Shown here: positions 32,165 to 40,980 of the stretch, piece by piece | How the letters are laid out: each line of letters opens with the position of its first letter | Position numbering within the stretch: the first letter of the stretch is position 1 | NCBI GenBank assembly: GCA_963712595.1 | Contig: CAVQIM010000003.1 | Span: 62,001 to 126,000 of the forward strand | Direction: 5' to 3' | Length of the DNA stretch: 64,000 nt | From: VRUE01 sp963712595 | Lineage (GTDB): Bacteria; Actinomycetota; Thermoleophilia; Solirubrobacterales; 70-9 | The notes under the pieces: generated by a model | The model's database searches: none | What the model saw: only the letters and a program-made list of their open reading frames with translations | Told to the model about the DNA's origin: nothing | Made by a program: the position numbers and the translations under genes

Positions 32165-33577
32165 ATGGCGAAGAGCGAAGCCAAGAGTCACGCCGAGGCC
32201 GCTGACGTGCTGACGATCTTCGGCATCACCGGAGACCTGGCGAAGAAGATGACCTTCCGGGCGCTCTACCGGCTGGAGGCGCGGGGCAAGCTCGACTGCC
32301 CGATCGTCGGCGTCGCGATCGACGACTGGAGCATCGAGCAGCTTCGCGACCACGCCCACGAGGCGATCGCCTCGACCGTCAGCGATCCCGACGAGGACGT
32401 CTTCGCCCGCCTCGTGGCGCGGCTCTCCTACGTCCAGGGCGACTACGCCGACGCCGCCACCTTCAAGAGGGTCGCAGAAGCGATCGGCGACGCGAAACGG
32501 CCGGTCTTCTACTTGGAGATCCCGCCCTCGCTCTTCGCCACCGTGGTCCAGGGCCTCGCCGATGCCGGCCTGACCGAGAACGCCCACGTTGTGATCGAGA
32601 AGCCCTTCGGACACGACCTGGAGTCGGCGCGCGCGCTCAACGCCGAGCTCTGCAAGGCGCTCGACGAGAGGCAGATCCTGCGCATCGACCATTACCTCGG
32701 CAAGGAGCCGGTGATGGACATCGCCTATCTGCGCTTCGCCAACTCGGTGCTGGAGCCGGTCTGGAATCGCGAGCACGTCTCGCACGTGCAGATGACGATC
32801 GCCGAGGACTTCGGCGTCGACGACCGCGGCCGCTTCTACGACGCGGTCGGGGCGATGCGCGACGTGATCCAGAACCACGCCCTGCAGGTGCTGGCGCTGG
32901 TCGCGATGGGACCGCCGACCGGCAACCACCACGACTCGATTCGCGACAAGAAGCTGGAACTGTTCAAGGCGACGCGCACGGCAGATCCGAAGCGCTACGT
33001 GCGCGGTCAGTACGAGGGCTTTCTCGAGGTCGAGGACGTGGCGCCCGACTCGACCACCGAGACCTTCGCCGCGGTCGAGCTGGCGATCGACAACTGGCGC
33101 TGGAGCGGCGTGCCCTTCTTCATCCGCGCCGGCAAGCAGATGCCGGTCAAGTCGAGTGAGGTGAGCGTCGTCTTCAAGCGACCGCCACCGCTCGGGGTGG
33201 GCCCCGGCAAGCTGCCCGACCCCAACCGGATGACGGTGCGGATCGAGCCCGAGCCGGGCACCCGCATGCGCCTGTACGCCAAGCAGGCCGGAGAAGAGGC
33301 TTTTGAGCCGGCGGACCTCGAGGTGCTCTTCGAGAAAGTCCCCGGCGAGGACCCCGAGCCCTACGAGAGGCTGCTCGGTGACGCGATCGCCGGCCGCCAC
33401 CAGCTCTTCACCCGCCAGGACACGGTCGAAGAGACCTGGCGGATCGTCGAGCCGCTGCTCGAAGAGCCGGGACCGGTGCACGCCTACCAGCCCGGGACCT
33501 GGGGACCGCCCGAGGCGGACGAGCTCACCCGCGGCATCACCCAGTGGTACGAGCCCTGGCTCCCCGAGCCGGCCTGA
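32165..33577 (+). CDS. zwf: Glucose-6-phosphate 1-dehydrogenase
   Basis: 470 residues. The dinucleotide motif is FGITGDLAKKM; the substrate and catalytic block RIDHYLGKEPVMDIAYLRFAN contains the conserved His-Tyr and Lys. FIRAGKQMPVKSSEV is a further family segment. It oxidises glucose-6-phosphate to the lactone with NAD(P). The ATG at 32165 follows TAGCCT (32151-32156) by eight bases; upstream in-frame codons lie antisense to gnd. Divergence from gnd-pgl means the whole oxidative branch starts from one 63-bp promoter region. Confidence 0.96.
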   Translation: MAKSEAKSHAEAADVLTIFGITGDLAKKMTFRALYRLEARGKLDCPIVGVAIDDWSIEQLRDHAHEAIASTVSDPDEDVFARLVARLSYVQGDYADAATFKRVAEAIGDAKRPVFYLEIPPSLFATVVQGLADAGLTENAHVVIEKPFGHDLESARALNAELCKALDERQILRIDHYLGKEPVMDIAYLRFANSVLEPVWNREHVSHVQMTIAEDFGVDDRGRFYDAVGAMRDVIQNHALQVLALVAMGPPTGNHHDSIRDKKLELFKATRTADPKRYVRGQYEGFLEVEDVAPDSTTETFAAVELAIDNWRWSGVPFFIRAGKQMPVKSSEVSVVFKRPPPLGVGPGKLPDPNRMTVRIEPEPGTRMRLYAKQAGEEAFEPADLEVLFEKVPGEDPEPYERLLGDAIAGRHQLFTRQDTVEETWRIVEPLLEEPGPVHAYQPGTWGPPEADELTRGITQWYEPWLPEPA

Positions 33578-33605
33578 CGGCGCGATCCCAGCCGGCCATG
33601 CTACG

Positions 33606-33633
33606 TTTGGCACCCCTAATTAGGGGTGCCTAA
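33606..33633. promoter_or_regulatory. Candidate iron-regulator box upstream of efeU
   Basis: Bases 33609-33630 form a perfect 22-bp palindrome. It consists of two inverted, overlapping copies of TTAGGGGTGCC(A/T)AA (33606-33619 reversed, 33620-33633 forward). TTAGG-N4-CCTAA is contained in the DtxR/IdeR consensus. It lies 43 bases before the efeU start, a suitable place for iron-dependent repression. Confidence 0.65.
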
Positions 33634-33675
33634 TCGAATGTCCAGCTTCGTAGAGCAGAGGAAAGAGACCGTCCA

Positions 33676-34530
33676 GTGATCCCCACCCTGGTGATCGCCC
33701 TGCGGGAGGGCGTCGAGGCCGCGCTGATCGTCGGCATCATCGCCGCCTTCCTGGTCAAGGAGGGCCGGATGGACGCGATCAAGCAGATGTGGATCGGCGT
33801 CGGGATCGCGGTCGCCCTCTGCGTCGGGATCGCGATCCTGCTCGAGGTCGCCGGGGAACAGCTTCCCCAGCGCGAGCAGGAGGGGCTGGAGACCGTGATC
33901 GGCCTGATCGCGGTCGCGGCCGTGACCTACATGATCATCTGGATGCGGCGCAACGCGCGCGGGATCAAAAAAGCGCTCGAAGGCAGCGCGGCGCACGCCC
34001 TGGCGCGCGGGTCGGCGATGGCGCTGGTGGCGATGGCCTTCCTGGCGGTCCTGCGCGAGGGCTTCGAGACCTCGGTCTTCATGCTCGCCGCCTTCCAGGA
34101 CTCGACCGACACGACCGCCGCCGGCGCCGGCGCGGTGATCGGGCTGGTCGCGGCAATCGTGATCGGGGTCGGCATCTACCGCGGCGGCGTGAGGATCAAC
34201 CTCAACCGCTTCTTCCGCTTCACCGGCCTGATCCTCGTCTTCGTCGCCGCCGGGCTGCTCTCGACCTCGCTGCACACCGCGCACGAGGCGGGCTGGTTCA
34301 ACGACCTGCAGGGCCAGGCCCTCGAACTCAGCTGGCTGGTTCAGCCGGGGACGGTCTCCGGGTCCCTGCTCACCGGCATGCTGGGGCTGCAGCCAACCCC
34401 CACGGTCGGCGAGGTGCTCGTCTACGTCCTCTACGCGGTGCCGATGACGCTCTACGTCCTCTGGCCCGACCGCCTGCGGCTGCGACGGGCACCGGCGCGG
34501 GCGACGGCCACCGCCGAGAGCCCGGCGTAA
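33676..34530 (+). CDS. efeU: Ferrous/ferric iron permease, FTR1/EfeU family
   Basis: 284 residues with about seven membrane spans. Two iron-binding REXXE motifs are present, REGVE (10-14) in span 1 and REGFE (127-131) in span 4, as required in Ftr1-type permeases. The family moves iron across the cytoplasmic membrane together with EfeO and EfeB. The GTG start is preceded by AGAGGAAAG. The gene opens an efeU-efeB-efeO cluster and lies downstream of a palindromic iron-box candidate. Confidence 0.95.
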   Translation: MIPTLVIALREGVEAALIVGIIAAFLVKEGRMDAIKQMWIGVGIAVALCVGIAILLEVAGEQLPQREQEGLETVIGLIAVAAVTYMIIWMRRNARGIKKALEGSAAHALARGSAMALVAMAFLAVLREGFETSVFMLAAFQDSTDTTAAGAGAVIGLVAAIVIGVGIYRGGVRINLNRFFRFTGLILVFVAAGLLSTSLHTAHEAGWFNDLQGQALELSWLVQPGTVSGSLLTGMLGLQPTPTVGEVLVYVLYAVPMTLYVLWPDRLRLRRAPARATATAESPA

Positions 34531-34546
34531 AGACGGCGCCTCTCCG

Positions 34547-35779
34547 ATGGCCGAACTGACAAGACGGCGACTGCTGGCCTCGGCCGGGGCCGGCGCGGCG
34601 GGGATCGGGCTCGGCGGAGCGGCCGGCTACCTGATCGGCAGCGAGTCCGCGAACGCCGCCGACGGCACCGGCTCGGTTCCCTTCTACGGCGAGCACCAGG
34701 CCGGCATCGCGACCCCCGCGCAGGACCGGCTCCATTTCGCCGCCTTCGACCTGGTCACGGAGGACCGCTCGGCGCTGCGCGAGCTGCTGCTCGAGTGGTC
34801 ACGCGCAGCCGCCGAGATGACCGCCGGAGACATGGTCGGCGACGCCAACAGCACCCAGCTGGCTCCTCCCGACGACACCGGCGAGACGGTCGGCCTTCTC
34901 CCCTCCCGCCTCACCGTCACCTTCGGCCTCGGGCCGAGCCTCTTCGAGCGGCGCGGCCTCGGCCTCAGCGGCAGCCGCCCGGCAGCGCTGCGCGAGATCC
35001 CGCCGCTGCCGGCCGACGAGCTGAACGAGGGAGAAAGCGGCGGCGACCTCTGCGTGCAAGCCTGCTCGGACGACCCGCAGGTCGCCTTCCACGCGGTTCG
35101 CAACCTGGCCCGGATCGGTCGCGGCACGGTCGTCATGCGCTGGTCCCAGCTCGGCTTCGGCCGCACGGCGAGCACCAGCCGCAGCCAGGAGACGCCCCGC
35201 AACCTGATGGGCTTCAAGGACGGCACCGCGAACATCCGGGCCGAGGACACCGGGGCGATGGAGCGCTTCGTATGGGTCGGCAACGAGGGCCCGGCCTGGA
35301 TGCGCGGAGGCAGCTACCTGGTGACCCGCCGCATCCGCATGCTGCTCGAGATCTGGGATCGCTCTGCCCTCGCCGACCAGGAGGAAACGATCGGGCGCGA
35401 CAAGTACGTGGGGGCGCCGCTGGGCGGTAGCGACGAGTTCGAGCCGCTCGACCTGGATGCGGAGAGAAGCGGCAAGCCGACGATCCCGGTGGACGCCCAC
35501 GTGCGCCTCGCCTCGGCCTCGCTCAACGACGGCGAGCGGATCCTGCGCCGCGGCTACTCCTTCACCGACGGCGTCGACGAGAGCCTCGGCGAGCTCGAAG
35601 CCGGCCTCTTCTTCATCTGCTTCCAGCGCAACCCGGAGCGCCAGTTCGTCGCGATCCAGCGCCGGCTCGGCTCCGCCGATGCGCTGAACGAGTACATCAA
35701 GCACGTCGGCAGCGCCGTCTTCGCGGTCCCCCCCGGGGCTCGCCACGGCGGCTACGTGGGCGAATCTCTGCTCGGCTGA
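34547..35779 (+). CDS. efeB: Tat-exported DyP-type haem peroxidase EfeB
   Basis: 410 residues. The twin-arginine leader LTRRRLLASAGAGAAG (residues 4-20) marks folded export. The DyP signature GFKDG (222-226, catalytic D225) and a C-terminal ferredoxin-like repeat with a proximal-His region (VDAHVRLASASLNDGERILRRGYSF) are present. In EfeUOB systems it handles iron oxidation or haem-iron release outside the membrane. It starts 17 bases after efeU. An intervening operator before efeO suggests that efeO also has its own control. Confidence 0.94.
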   Translation: MAELTRRRLLASAGAGAAGIGLGGAAGYLIGSESANAADGTGSVPFYGEHQAGIATPAQDRLHFAAFDLVTEDRSALRELLLEWSRAAAEMTAGDMVGDANSTQLAPPDDTGETVGLLPSRLTVTFGLGPSLFERRGLGLSGSRPAALREIPPLPADELNEGESGGDLCVQACSDDPQVAFHAVRNLARIGRGTVVMRWSQLGFGRTASTSRSQETPRNLMGFKDGTANIRAEDTGAMERFVWVGNEGPAWMRGGSYLVTRRIRMLLEIWDRSALADQEETIGRDKYVGAPLGGSDEFEPLDLDAERSGKPTIPVDAHVRLASASLNDGERILRRGYSFTDGVDESLGELEAGLFFICFQRNPERQFVAIQRRLGSADALNEYIKHVGSAVFAVPPGARHGGYVGESLLG

Positions 35780-35810
35780 CCCCTTATTCCGACTTAATCC
35801 CTCGGTTTTT

Positions 35811-35825
35811 GTAGGGTGCCCTAAC
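35811..35825. promoter_or_regulatory. Candidate iron box upstream of efeO
   Basis: GTAGGGTGCCCTAAC contains TAGG-N4-CCTA (35812-35823), the same half-site pattern as the palindrome upstream of efeU. It lies 39 bases before the efeO start in a short AT-richer gap, suggesting separate iron control of efeO. Confidence 0.55.
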
Positions 35826-35863
35826 TTTTCGTCCGAGACCGAGAGCAAGGGAGCTTCTCCAGC

Positions 35864-36982
35864 ATGACTCGACTTACCGCCCGCATCCTTCCGATCGCGT
35901 TGGGAATCGGCCTGACGGCCTTCCTCGCCGCTGGCTGCGGCTCCGGCAACGACGCACCGGAGGGCGCCAAGAAGATGGCGTTCGAGCTGACCGACGCGGG
36001 CTGCGTGCCGAACCAGGCGAAGGCGCCCGCCGGGCCGATCACCTTCGACGTCGAAAACGCTGGGACCTCGAAGGTGACCGAGCTGGAGGTGCTCGACGGC
36101 GACACGATCCTGGGCGAGGTCGAGAACCTCTCCGACGGTCTCTCGGGCAGCTTCTCGCTGACCCTCGAGCAGGGCGAATACACCCTCTACTGCCCCGGAG
36201 GCTCCGACGAGAAGGGCACCCTCACCGTCAGCGGCGAGCTGAAGGCCGAGAACAGCCCCGAGGTGAAAGCGGCCGTCGACGAGTACCGCGGCTACCTGGA
36301 GGAAAACACCGATGAGCTGGCCGCCAGCACGAAACGGTTCGTGACCGCGGTCCTGGCAAGCGAAGTCGACGGTGCGAAATCCCTCTACGCCGCGGCCCGC
36401 ATCCCGTACGAGCGGATCGAGCCGGTTGCCGAGTCCTTCGGCGAACTGGACCCGCGCATCGACGCCCGCGAAAACGACGTGCCGGCGAACGAATTCGGCG
36501 GCTTCCACCGGATCGAGAAGGCCCTCTGGGTCGAAAACACGACCAAGGGGATGGCTCCGGTCGCCAAGCAGCTGCTCGCCGACGTCGAAGAGCTGCAGCG
36601 CAAGGTGAAGACCGTCGACCTGCAGGCGGTGCAGATCGCCAACGGTGCCAACGAGCTGCTGGGCGAGGTCTCGGCCTCGAAGATCACCGGCGAGGAGGAG
36701 CGCTACTCCCACATCGACCTGGTCGACTTCGAGGCCAACGTCGAAGGCGCAGAGGCGGCGTTCGACGCCGTCGAGCCGCTGCTGAGCGAGAAGGACCCGG
36801 AGCTGGCGAAGGAAATCGAAGCCAGCTTCGAAGACGTCTACGCGGCGCTGAAGCCTTACCGGCGCGGCAGCGGCTTCGTCCTCTACACCGAGCTGACCAA
36901 GGCCGACACGCGCAAGCTGGCGCAGGAAATAGACGCTCTCGCCGAGGAGTTGTCACAGGTGCCGGCTCAGATCGTCAGCTGA
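35864..36982 (+). CDS. efeO: Iron uptake lipoprotein EfeO (cupredoxin plus imelysin domains)
   Basis: 372 residues. A lipoprotein leader with lipobox LAAGC (C25) anchors it outside the membrane. Residues about 36-125 form a cupredoxin-like domain ending in EYTLYCPGG. Residues about 135-370 are an imelysin/M75 domain with the HxxE motif HRIE (215-218) in GGFHRIEKALW. It is the extracytoplasmic iron-binding partner of EfeU. Gene order here is U-B-O rather than the U-O-B of E. coli. An iron-box candidate precedes it at 35811. Confidence 0.94.
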   Translation: MTRLTARILPIALGIGLTAFLAAGCGSGNDAPEGAKKMAFELTDAGCVPNQAKAPAGPITFDVENAGTSKVTELEVLDGDTILGEVENLSDGLSGSFSLTLEQGEYTLYCPGGSDEKGTLTVSGELKAENSPEVKAAVDEYRGYLEENTDELAASTKRFVTAVLASEVDGAKSLYAAARIPYERIEPVAESFGELDPRIDARENDVPANEFGGFHRIEKALWVENTTKGMAPVAKQLLADVEELQRKVKTVDLQAVQIANGANELLGEVSASKITGEEERYSHIDLVDFEANVEGAEAAFDAVEPLLSEKDPELAKEIEASFEDVYAALKPYRRGSGFVLYTELTKADTRKLAQEIDALAEELSQVPAQIVS

Positions 36983-37001
36983 ACCTCATAGCCTGGTCCC
37001 C

Positions 37002-38573
37002 ATGACCGCTACGGCTGGGGACCAGGCTGACGCGCTGCTCGCAGAGCTCGGATACGAGCGCTGGCGGCCGGGGCAGCGCGAGGCGGTGGAGGCGTCCCTA
37101 GAGGGGCGCGATTCGCTGATCGTGATGCCGACGGGGGGCGGCAAGAGCCTCTGCTACCAACTGCCGGGGCTTGCGACCGAGGATCTGACGATCGTGGTCA
37201 GCCCCCTGATCGCGCTGATGAACGACCAGTGGCGGCGGTTGACCGCGGCCGGGCACCCAGTGGCGATGATCTCCTCGGGGATGAGCGCCGAGGCGGCTCG
37301 CGACGCGCTCGGCCAGGTCCGCGACGGCTCGGCGCGGATCGTCTACTGCTCGCCGGAGCGCTTCGCCTCGACCGTCTTCCTCGATGCGCTGGGACGGCGC
37401 CGGATCGACCTGATGGCGGTCGACGAGGCGCACTGCGTCTCGGAGTGGGGACACGACTTCCGGCCCGACTACCTGCGCCTGCCGGAGATCGCCGAGCGAC
37501 TTGGCCGGCCGACGGTGATGGCCTGCACGGCGACGGCGACCAAGGCGGTCGCGGCGGAGATCGTCGCCCGCTTCGGCCTGCGCGAGCCGCTGCAGGTGCG
37601 CTCCGGGTTCGACCGGCCGAACCTCTCCTTCGACGTGGTGCGGCTGGAGGGCAAGGGCTCCAAGGCGCGGCGGCTCGCCCTGCTCGAAGCCGGGCTGGCG
37701 GACGCGGCGAACCGGCCGGCGATCGTCTACTGCGGCACCCGGCGCGACACCGAGGACGTGGCCCAGGCCCTGCGCGAAGGCGGCCTGCGGGCGCTCGCCT
37801 ACCACGCCGGCATGGAGGCCGAGGATCGCACCACCGCGCAGCGTCGCTTCATGGACGGCGAGCAGGACGTCGTCGTCGCCACCAACGCCTTCGGCATGGG
37901 GGTCGACAAGGCCGACGTGCGCTCGGTCTGGCACATGGCGATCCCGACCAGCCTCGAGGCCTACTACCAGGAGGCGGGCAGGGGCGGCCGCGACGGCCTG
38001 CCGGCGAAGGCGGTGCTGCTGGCGATGCGCGCCGACCTCGGCAGGCTGGTCCGCTTCAACGAACAGCGCGGCGGCGATCCCGCGCTGGCGATCGCCCATG
38101 AGCGCGGCTGGCGTGACTACCGCACGATCAAGTCGTTCATCTACTCCGATCGCTGCCGGCGCCGCAGCGTCCTCGATCACTTCGGCGATCGCGAGGCGGG
38201 CCGGCCGCTCGGCCGCTGCTGCGACGTCTGCGACAGCCAGGCATGGCTTCCCGATCCGGAGACGATCGCCGTGCGGAAGCCTTCCCGCGCAAAGGCTGCC
38301 GCCGCGGCGCCGGCGGAGCTTTCCGAGGCGGACGGCCCTCTCTTCGAGGAGCTGAAGGCCTGGCGCCTCAGGGCCGCGCAGGGCAAGCCGGCATACACGG
38401 TGGCGCACAACTCGACGCTCGCGGCGATCGCCGCCGCGCGACCCAGCGACGAGGGCAGCCTCGCCGCGATTCGCGGCGTCGGGCCCAGCTTCATCGCCAA
38501 GTACGCGCCCGAGGTGCTGGCGATCGCCGCGGCCCACGCGAGCGAGCCCCCCACCTTCAGGTCAGCCGCCTGA
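37002..38573 (+). CDS. recQ: ATP-dependent DNA helicase RecQ
   Basis: 523 residues. Walker A is PTGGGKS (K48), motif II is VDEAHCVSEWGHDFRPDY (DEAH), and motif VI is YYQEAGRGGRDG. The zinc-binding RecQ C-terminal part follows (C of DRCRR, then CCDVC). The tail FEELKAWRLRAAQGKPAYTVAHNSTLAAIA is an HRDC domain. The winged-helix segment of long RecQ proteins appears missing, so this is a compact form. It unwinds DNA 3' to 5' in recombination and fork repair. TAGCCT (36989-36994) lies seven bases before the ATG, only a few bases after the efeO stop. Confidence 0.94.
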   Translation: MTATAGDQADALLAELGYERWRPGQREAVEASLEGRDSLIVMPTGGGKSLCYQLPGLATEDLTIVVSPLIALMNDQWRRLTAAGHPVAMISSGMSAEAARDALGQVRDGSARIVYCSPERFASTVFLDALGRRRIDLMAVDEAHCVSEWGHDFRPDYLRLPEIAERLGRPTVMACTATATKAVAAEIVARFGLREPLQVRSGFDRPNLSFDVVRLEGKGSKARRLALLEAGLADAANRPAIVYCGTRRDTEDVAQALREGGLRALAYHAGMEAEDRTTAQRRFMDGEQDVVVATNAFGMGVDKADVRSVWHMAIPTSLEAYYQEAGRGGRDGLPAKAVLLAMRADLGRLVRFNEQRGGDPALAIAHERGWRDYRTIKSFIYSDRCRRRSVLDHFGDREAGRPLGRCCDVCDSQAWLPDPETIAVRKPSRAKAAAAAPAELSEADGPLFEELKAWRLRAAQGKPAYTVAHNSTLAAIAAARPSDEGSLAAIRGVGPSFIAKYAPEVLAIAAAHASEPPTFRSAA

Positions 38574-38876
38574 GCCCTCGCCTTTGGCCGGCGACGCCGC
38601 CCGCTCCTCGGCTGCCCTCAGGTTGAGCTTGGCCGTCTCGTAGTTGACAAGCGCGGTGCGAAGGCCGATCAACGCAGCCAATACCGCGAGCAGGCTCGCC
38701 AGCAGGCCCCCTCCGAGCAAGAGCGACCCAAGGACCCCCAGCGGGGCGACGGCGACCAGGGCGACAACGAACGCGGTCGCAAGCGCAAGCGCCGCAGCCA
38801 CGCGCGCCGCGCTGACCTTCGAGCCGTCGGGTGGCGGAGATTGCCCCCGCCTGTGAAGGCGGTTGCGCTTCTCCAT
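38562..38876 (-). CDS. Small two-span membrane protein
   Basis: 104 residues with a basic N-terminus, two hydrophobic segments (about 25-47 and 49-70, rich in Leu, Ala and Val) and a charged helical tail (YETAKLNLRAAEERA). No family is recognised. Its 3' end overlaps the end of recQ by 12 bases on the opposite strand, and no strong ribosome binding site is seen. The membrane profile argues for a real gene, but the start is uncertain. Confidence 0.5.
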   Translation of the reverse strand: MEKRNRLHRRGQSPPPDGSKVSAARVAAALALATAFVVALVAVAPLGVLGSLLLGGGLLASLLAVLAALIGLRTALVNYETAKLNLRAAEERAASPAKGEGSGG

Positions 38877-39251
38877 GACCCACGCAGACTCCGGGCTGAA
38901 TCAGCCGAAAGTCGGCTCCTTTCTCTCGCTCGCTTACTCGCTCTAGAACCAACTGCCAATCTGAACTGGAACGGCACTACGAGCACTGCATGTGCCCTAG
39001 GAACGGGTTTTCCAGGAATTAGCAGGAACCCACGTAGCAGTTGTTCCCTAGATCTATGAGGGACATGTGATCCTCCTTCGCGTGTCTCGTCCGCCGAGGT
39101 GGGCGGGTTGCTTGAGTTGCTTGGATGTCACCTGTCCGCGAGGGCCTATGCGGGGAGCGCGTCACGCCATGCGGACATGGTCAAGACGACCCCGGACGTC
39201 AAGGGTCGCGCCCTCCCGCGCGCGCGTCCCCCGTGCCCCGAAGGAACCGAG
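38877..39251. other. Intergenic stretch without a supported gene
   Basis: This 375-base gap is less GC-rich than its surroundings. It holds a loose inverted repeat (GAACCAACTGC near 38947 against GCAGTTGTTC near 39037; CTAGGAAC at 38997 against GTTCCCTAG at 39043). No frame has coding character, and no tRNA or repeat-family copy is seen. It separates two minus-strand genes, so it may hold the promoter of the membrane protein at 38876. Confidence 0.4.
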
Positions 39252-39794
39252 TTAGGCGCGCGAGCGCCTCGCGGTGAGCCCCTCGAGGACGACCTCGACC
39301 GGCGAGCGGGGCCTGCCGTTCGTCGCTTCGCGAGCCTGCTGCAACTCGGAGGCGAAGCGGCCCACCTGGGCGCCGGCACTGCCCACCTCCTTCGCGACCT
39401 TGGCGAGGTCGCGCGATTTCACCTTCACCTGTGGGCGGCGGGATACCGCCATGCCGAAGGCGCCGTGACGACGTCGCTGGCGAGCCCCAAGGGCAAGCCC
39501 CCCGGCCGCTCCAGCAAGGGCTGCCCCGCCCGCGACCAGCGGGATCTTCGCCTTGCTCGCGGCGCTGCCGACCGCGTGGCCCGCGCCCTTCGCCTTGTCC
39601 TCCACCGCGCGGCGAGCACCGTCGATGGCACCGCTGCCGTTGGAAGACGAGCTGCCCTGCGCCCGGGACGAACTCGTGGATGCTTGCGACGCCCTCGATT
39701 TGCTCGATTTGCTGGTTGAGCCTCGTGAACGCGCCTGAGGCTTTCGCGAGCCTCCGGAACGTTTGGTCGAGGCGCGTGTTTTCGCCTGAGCCAT
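39252..39794 (-). CDS. Basic Ser/Lys/Arg-rich protein with glycine-zipper segment
   Basis: 180 residues. The first about 55 are low-complexity and strongly basic (KRSGGSRKPQARSRG, SKSSKSRASQASTSS), like the tails of H1-like nucleoid proteins. A hydrophobic glycine-rich segment follows (IPLVAGGAALAGAAGGLALGAR, about 85-106), then a basic linker and a helical end (SRDLAKVAKEVGSAGAQVGRFASELQQ). It could be a membrane-bound DNA-associated protein; function is unknown. A good ribosome binding site (GGAGGG) lies nine bases before the ATG. Confidence 0.65.
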   Translation of the reverse strand: MAQAKTRASTKRSGGSRKPQARSRGSTSKSSKSRASQASTSSSRAQGSSSSNGSGAIDGARRAVEDKAKGAGHAVGSAASKAKIPLVAGGAALAGAAGGLALGARQRRRHGAFGMAVSRRPQVKVKSRDLAKVAKEVGSAGAQVGRFASELQQAREATNGRPRSPVEVVLEGLTARRSRA

Positions 39795-39906
39795 CGGTAA
39801 ATCCCTCCAATCCTCGTTTCCTGCCGAGTTCCTCCTTCCCGATTCGCTCGATCGAAAACTCGCCAGACAGGAGGGAGGGCGGCATCGGCGGTCGAATCAG
39901 GCTCGG

Positions 39907-40980
39907 ATGCGGAACGCGAGGCGCAAACCGATCATCGAGGCGGTCCTTGCCGCCGTGCTGCTCTGCCTTGCCTTGGCAGGTACCGCGCGGGCGGGGGCGC
40001 TGCTGCCGCGCGGAGAGAAGATCTTCTTCGGGGTCAGCGACACGGGTGACTCCGCCGACTTCGGCCACTTCAGCGAGGCCCTGAACAAGCACCCCGCGTT
40101 GATCGAGAGCTTCCGCAGCTGGGGCTCGGACTTCCCGGAGTCGATCGAACGCTGGCAGGCGGCGCGGGCGCGACCGATCCTCCACATCACCACCGCCGAC
40201 TCCGGCGACGGCCACGAGCTGATCACCCCGCGCGGGATCGCCAAGGGGGAAGGCGACGAGTACCTGCTTCGCCTCAACAAGCTGTTCTGGACGAAGAAGA
40301 TGCGCGCCTACGTGCGGCCGCTGGGCGAGCCCAACCGCTGCATCAACGTCTACGCCTCCTACGGCTGCGCCGGCGAGCCGCGCGACGCCGCTCACAAGCC
40401 GCGCTGGTACCGGCTGGCGCTGCGCCGCATCTACCTGCTCCTGCACGGCGGCGGCAAGCGGCGGCAGATCGACGCAAGCCTGGCGAAAGCCGGGCTGCCG
40501 CCGCTGCAGGCCGACGTCGCCGGAGTGCCCAAGGCCCCGATCGCGGTGATCTGGAGCACCCTGCCAGCAGGCTCGCCGACGGTCCCGCATAACCGTCCCA
40601 AGCACTTCTACCCCGGCGACGAATACGTCGACTGGGTCGGCACCGACTTCTACTCCGACAACCAGGACTGGAAAGCGCTGACCGGCCTCTACAACCGCTT
40701 CGCCAAGAAGCCGTTCTCGCTGCCGGAGTTCGGGGTGTCCAGCGGCGACGATCCCGAGTACGTCACTCGCCTGATGACCTGGGTGCGGCGCCATCCGCGC
40801 TGCAAGATGCTCGTCTACTACCAGGACTTCGGCTCGACCAGCTCCTACCGGATCCAGAACTACCCGGCCAGCCTCGCGGCCCTGAGCGAGGCCCTCCACC
40901 ATCCGGTCTTCCCCGCCTTCGCACCTGACCCGCCGAAGGCCCCGCCTCCCCCACCGGGCGGGCTCGCACCGAGCCCCTAG
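39907..40980 (+). CDS. Secreted GH26-like glycoside hydrolase
   Basis: 357 residues. A signal peptide (hydrophobic 11-28, ending ARA) precedes a TIM-barrel-like domain. RPLGEPN (E141) resembles the GH26 acid/base motif RPLHEMN, and LPEFG (E274) the nucleophile strand; VDWVGTDFYSDNQDW is also typical of the clan. Mannanases and related endo-glycanases share this set, but substrate cannot be assigned. The tail is Pro-rich. Its TAG stop shares the CTAG tetranucleotide with the converging propeller gene. Confidence 0.75.
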   Translation: MRNARRKPIIEAVLAAVLLCLALAGTARAGALLPRGEKIFFGVSDTGDSADFGHFSEALNKHPALIESFRSWGSDFPESIERWQAARARPILHITTADSGDGHELITPRGIAKGEGDEYLLRLNKLFWTKKMRAYVRPLGEPNRCINVYASYGCAGEPRDAAHKPRWYRLALRRIYLLLHGGGKRRQIDASLAKAGLPPLQADVAGVPKAPIAVIWSTLPAGSPTVPHNRPKHFYPGDEYVDWVGTDFYSDNQDWKALTGLYNRFAKKPFSLPEFGVSSGDDPEYVTRLMTWVRRHPRCKMLVYYQDFGSTSSYRIQNYPASLAALSEALHHPVFPAFAPDPPKAPPPPPGGLAPSP

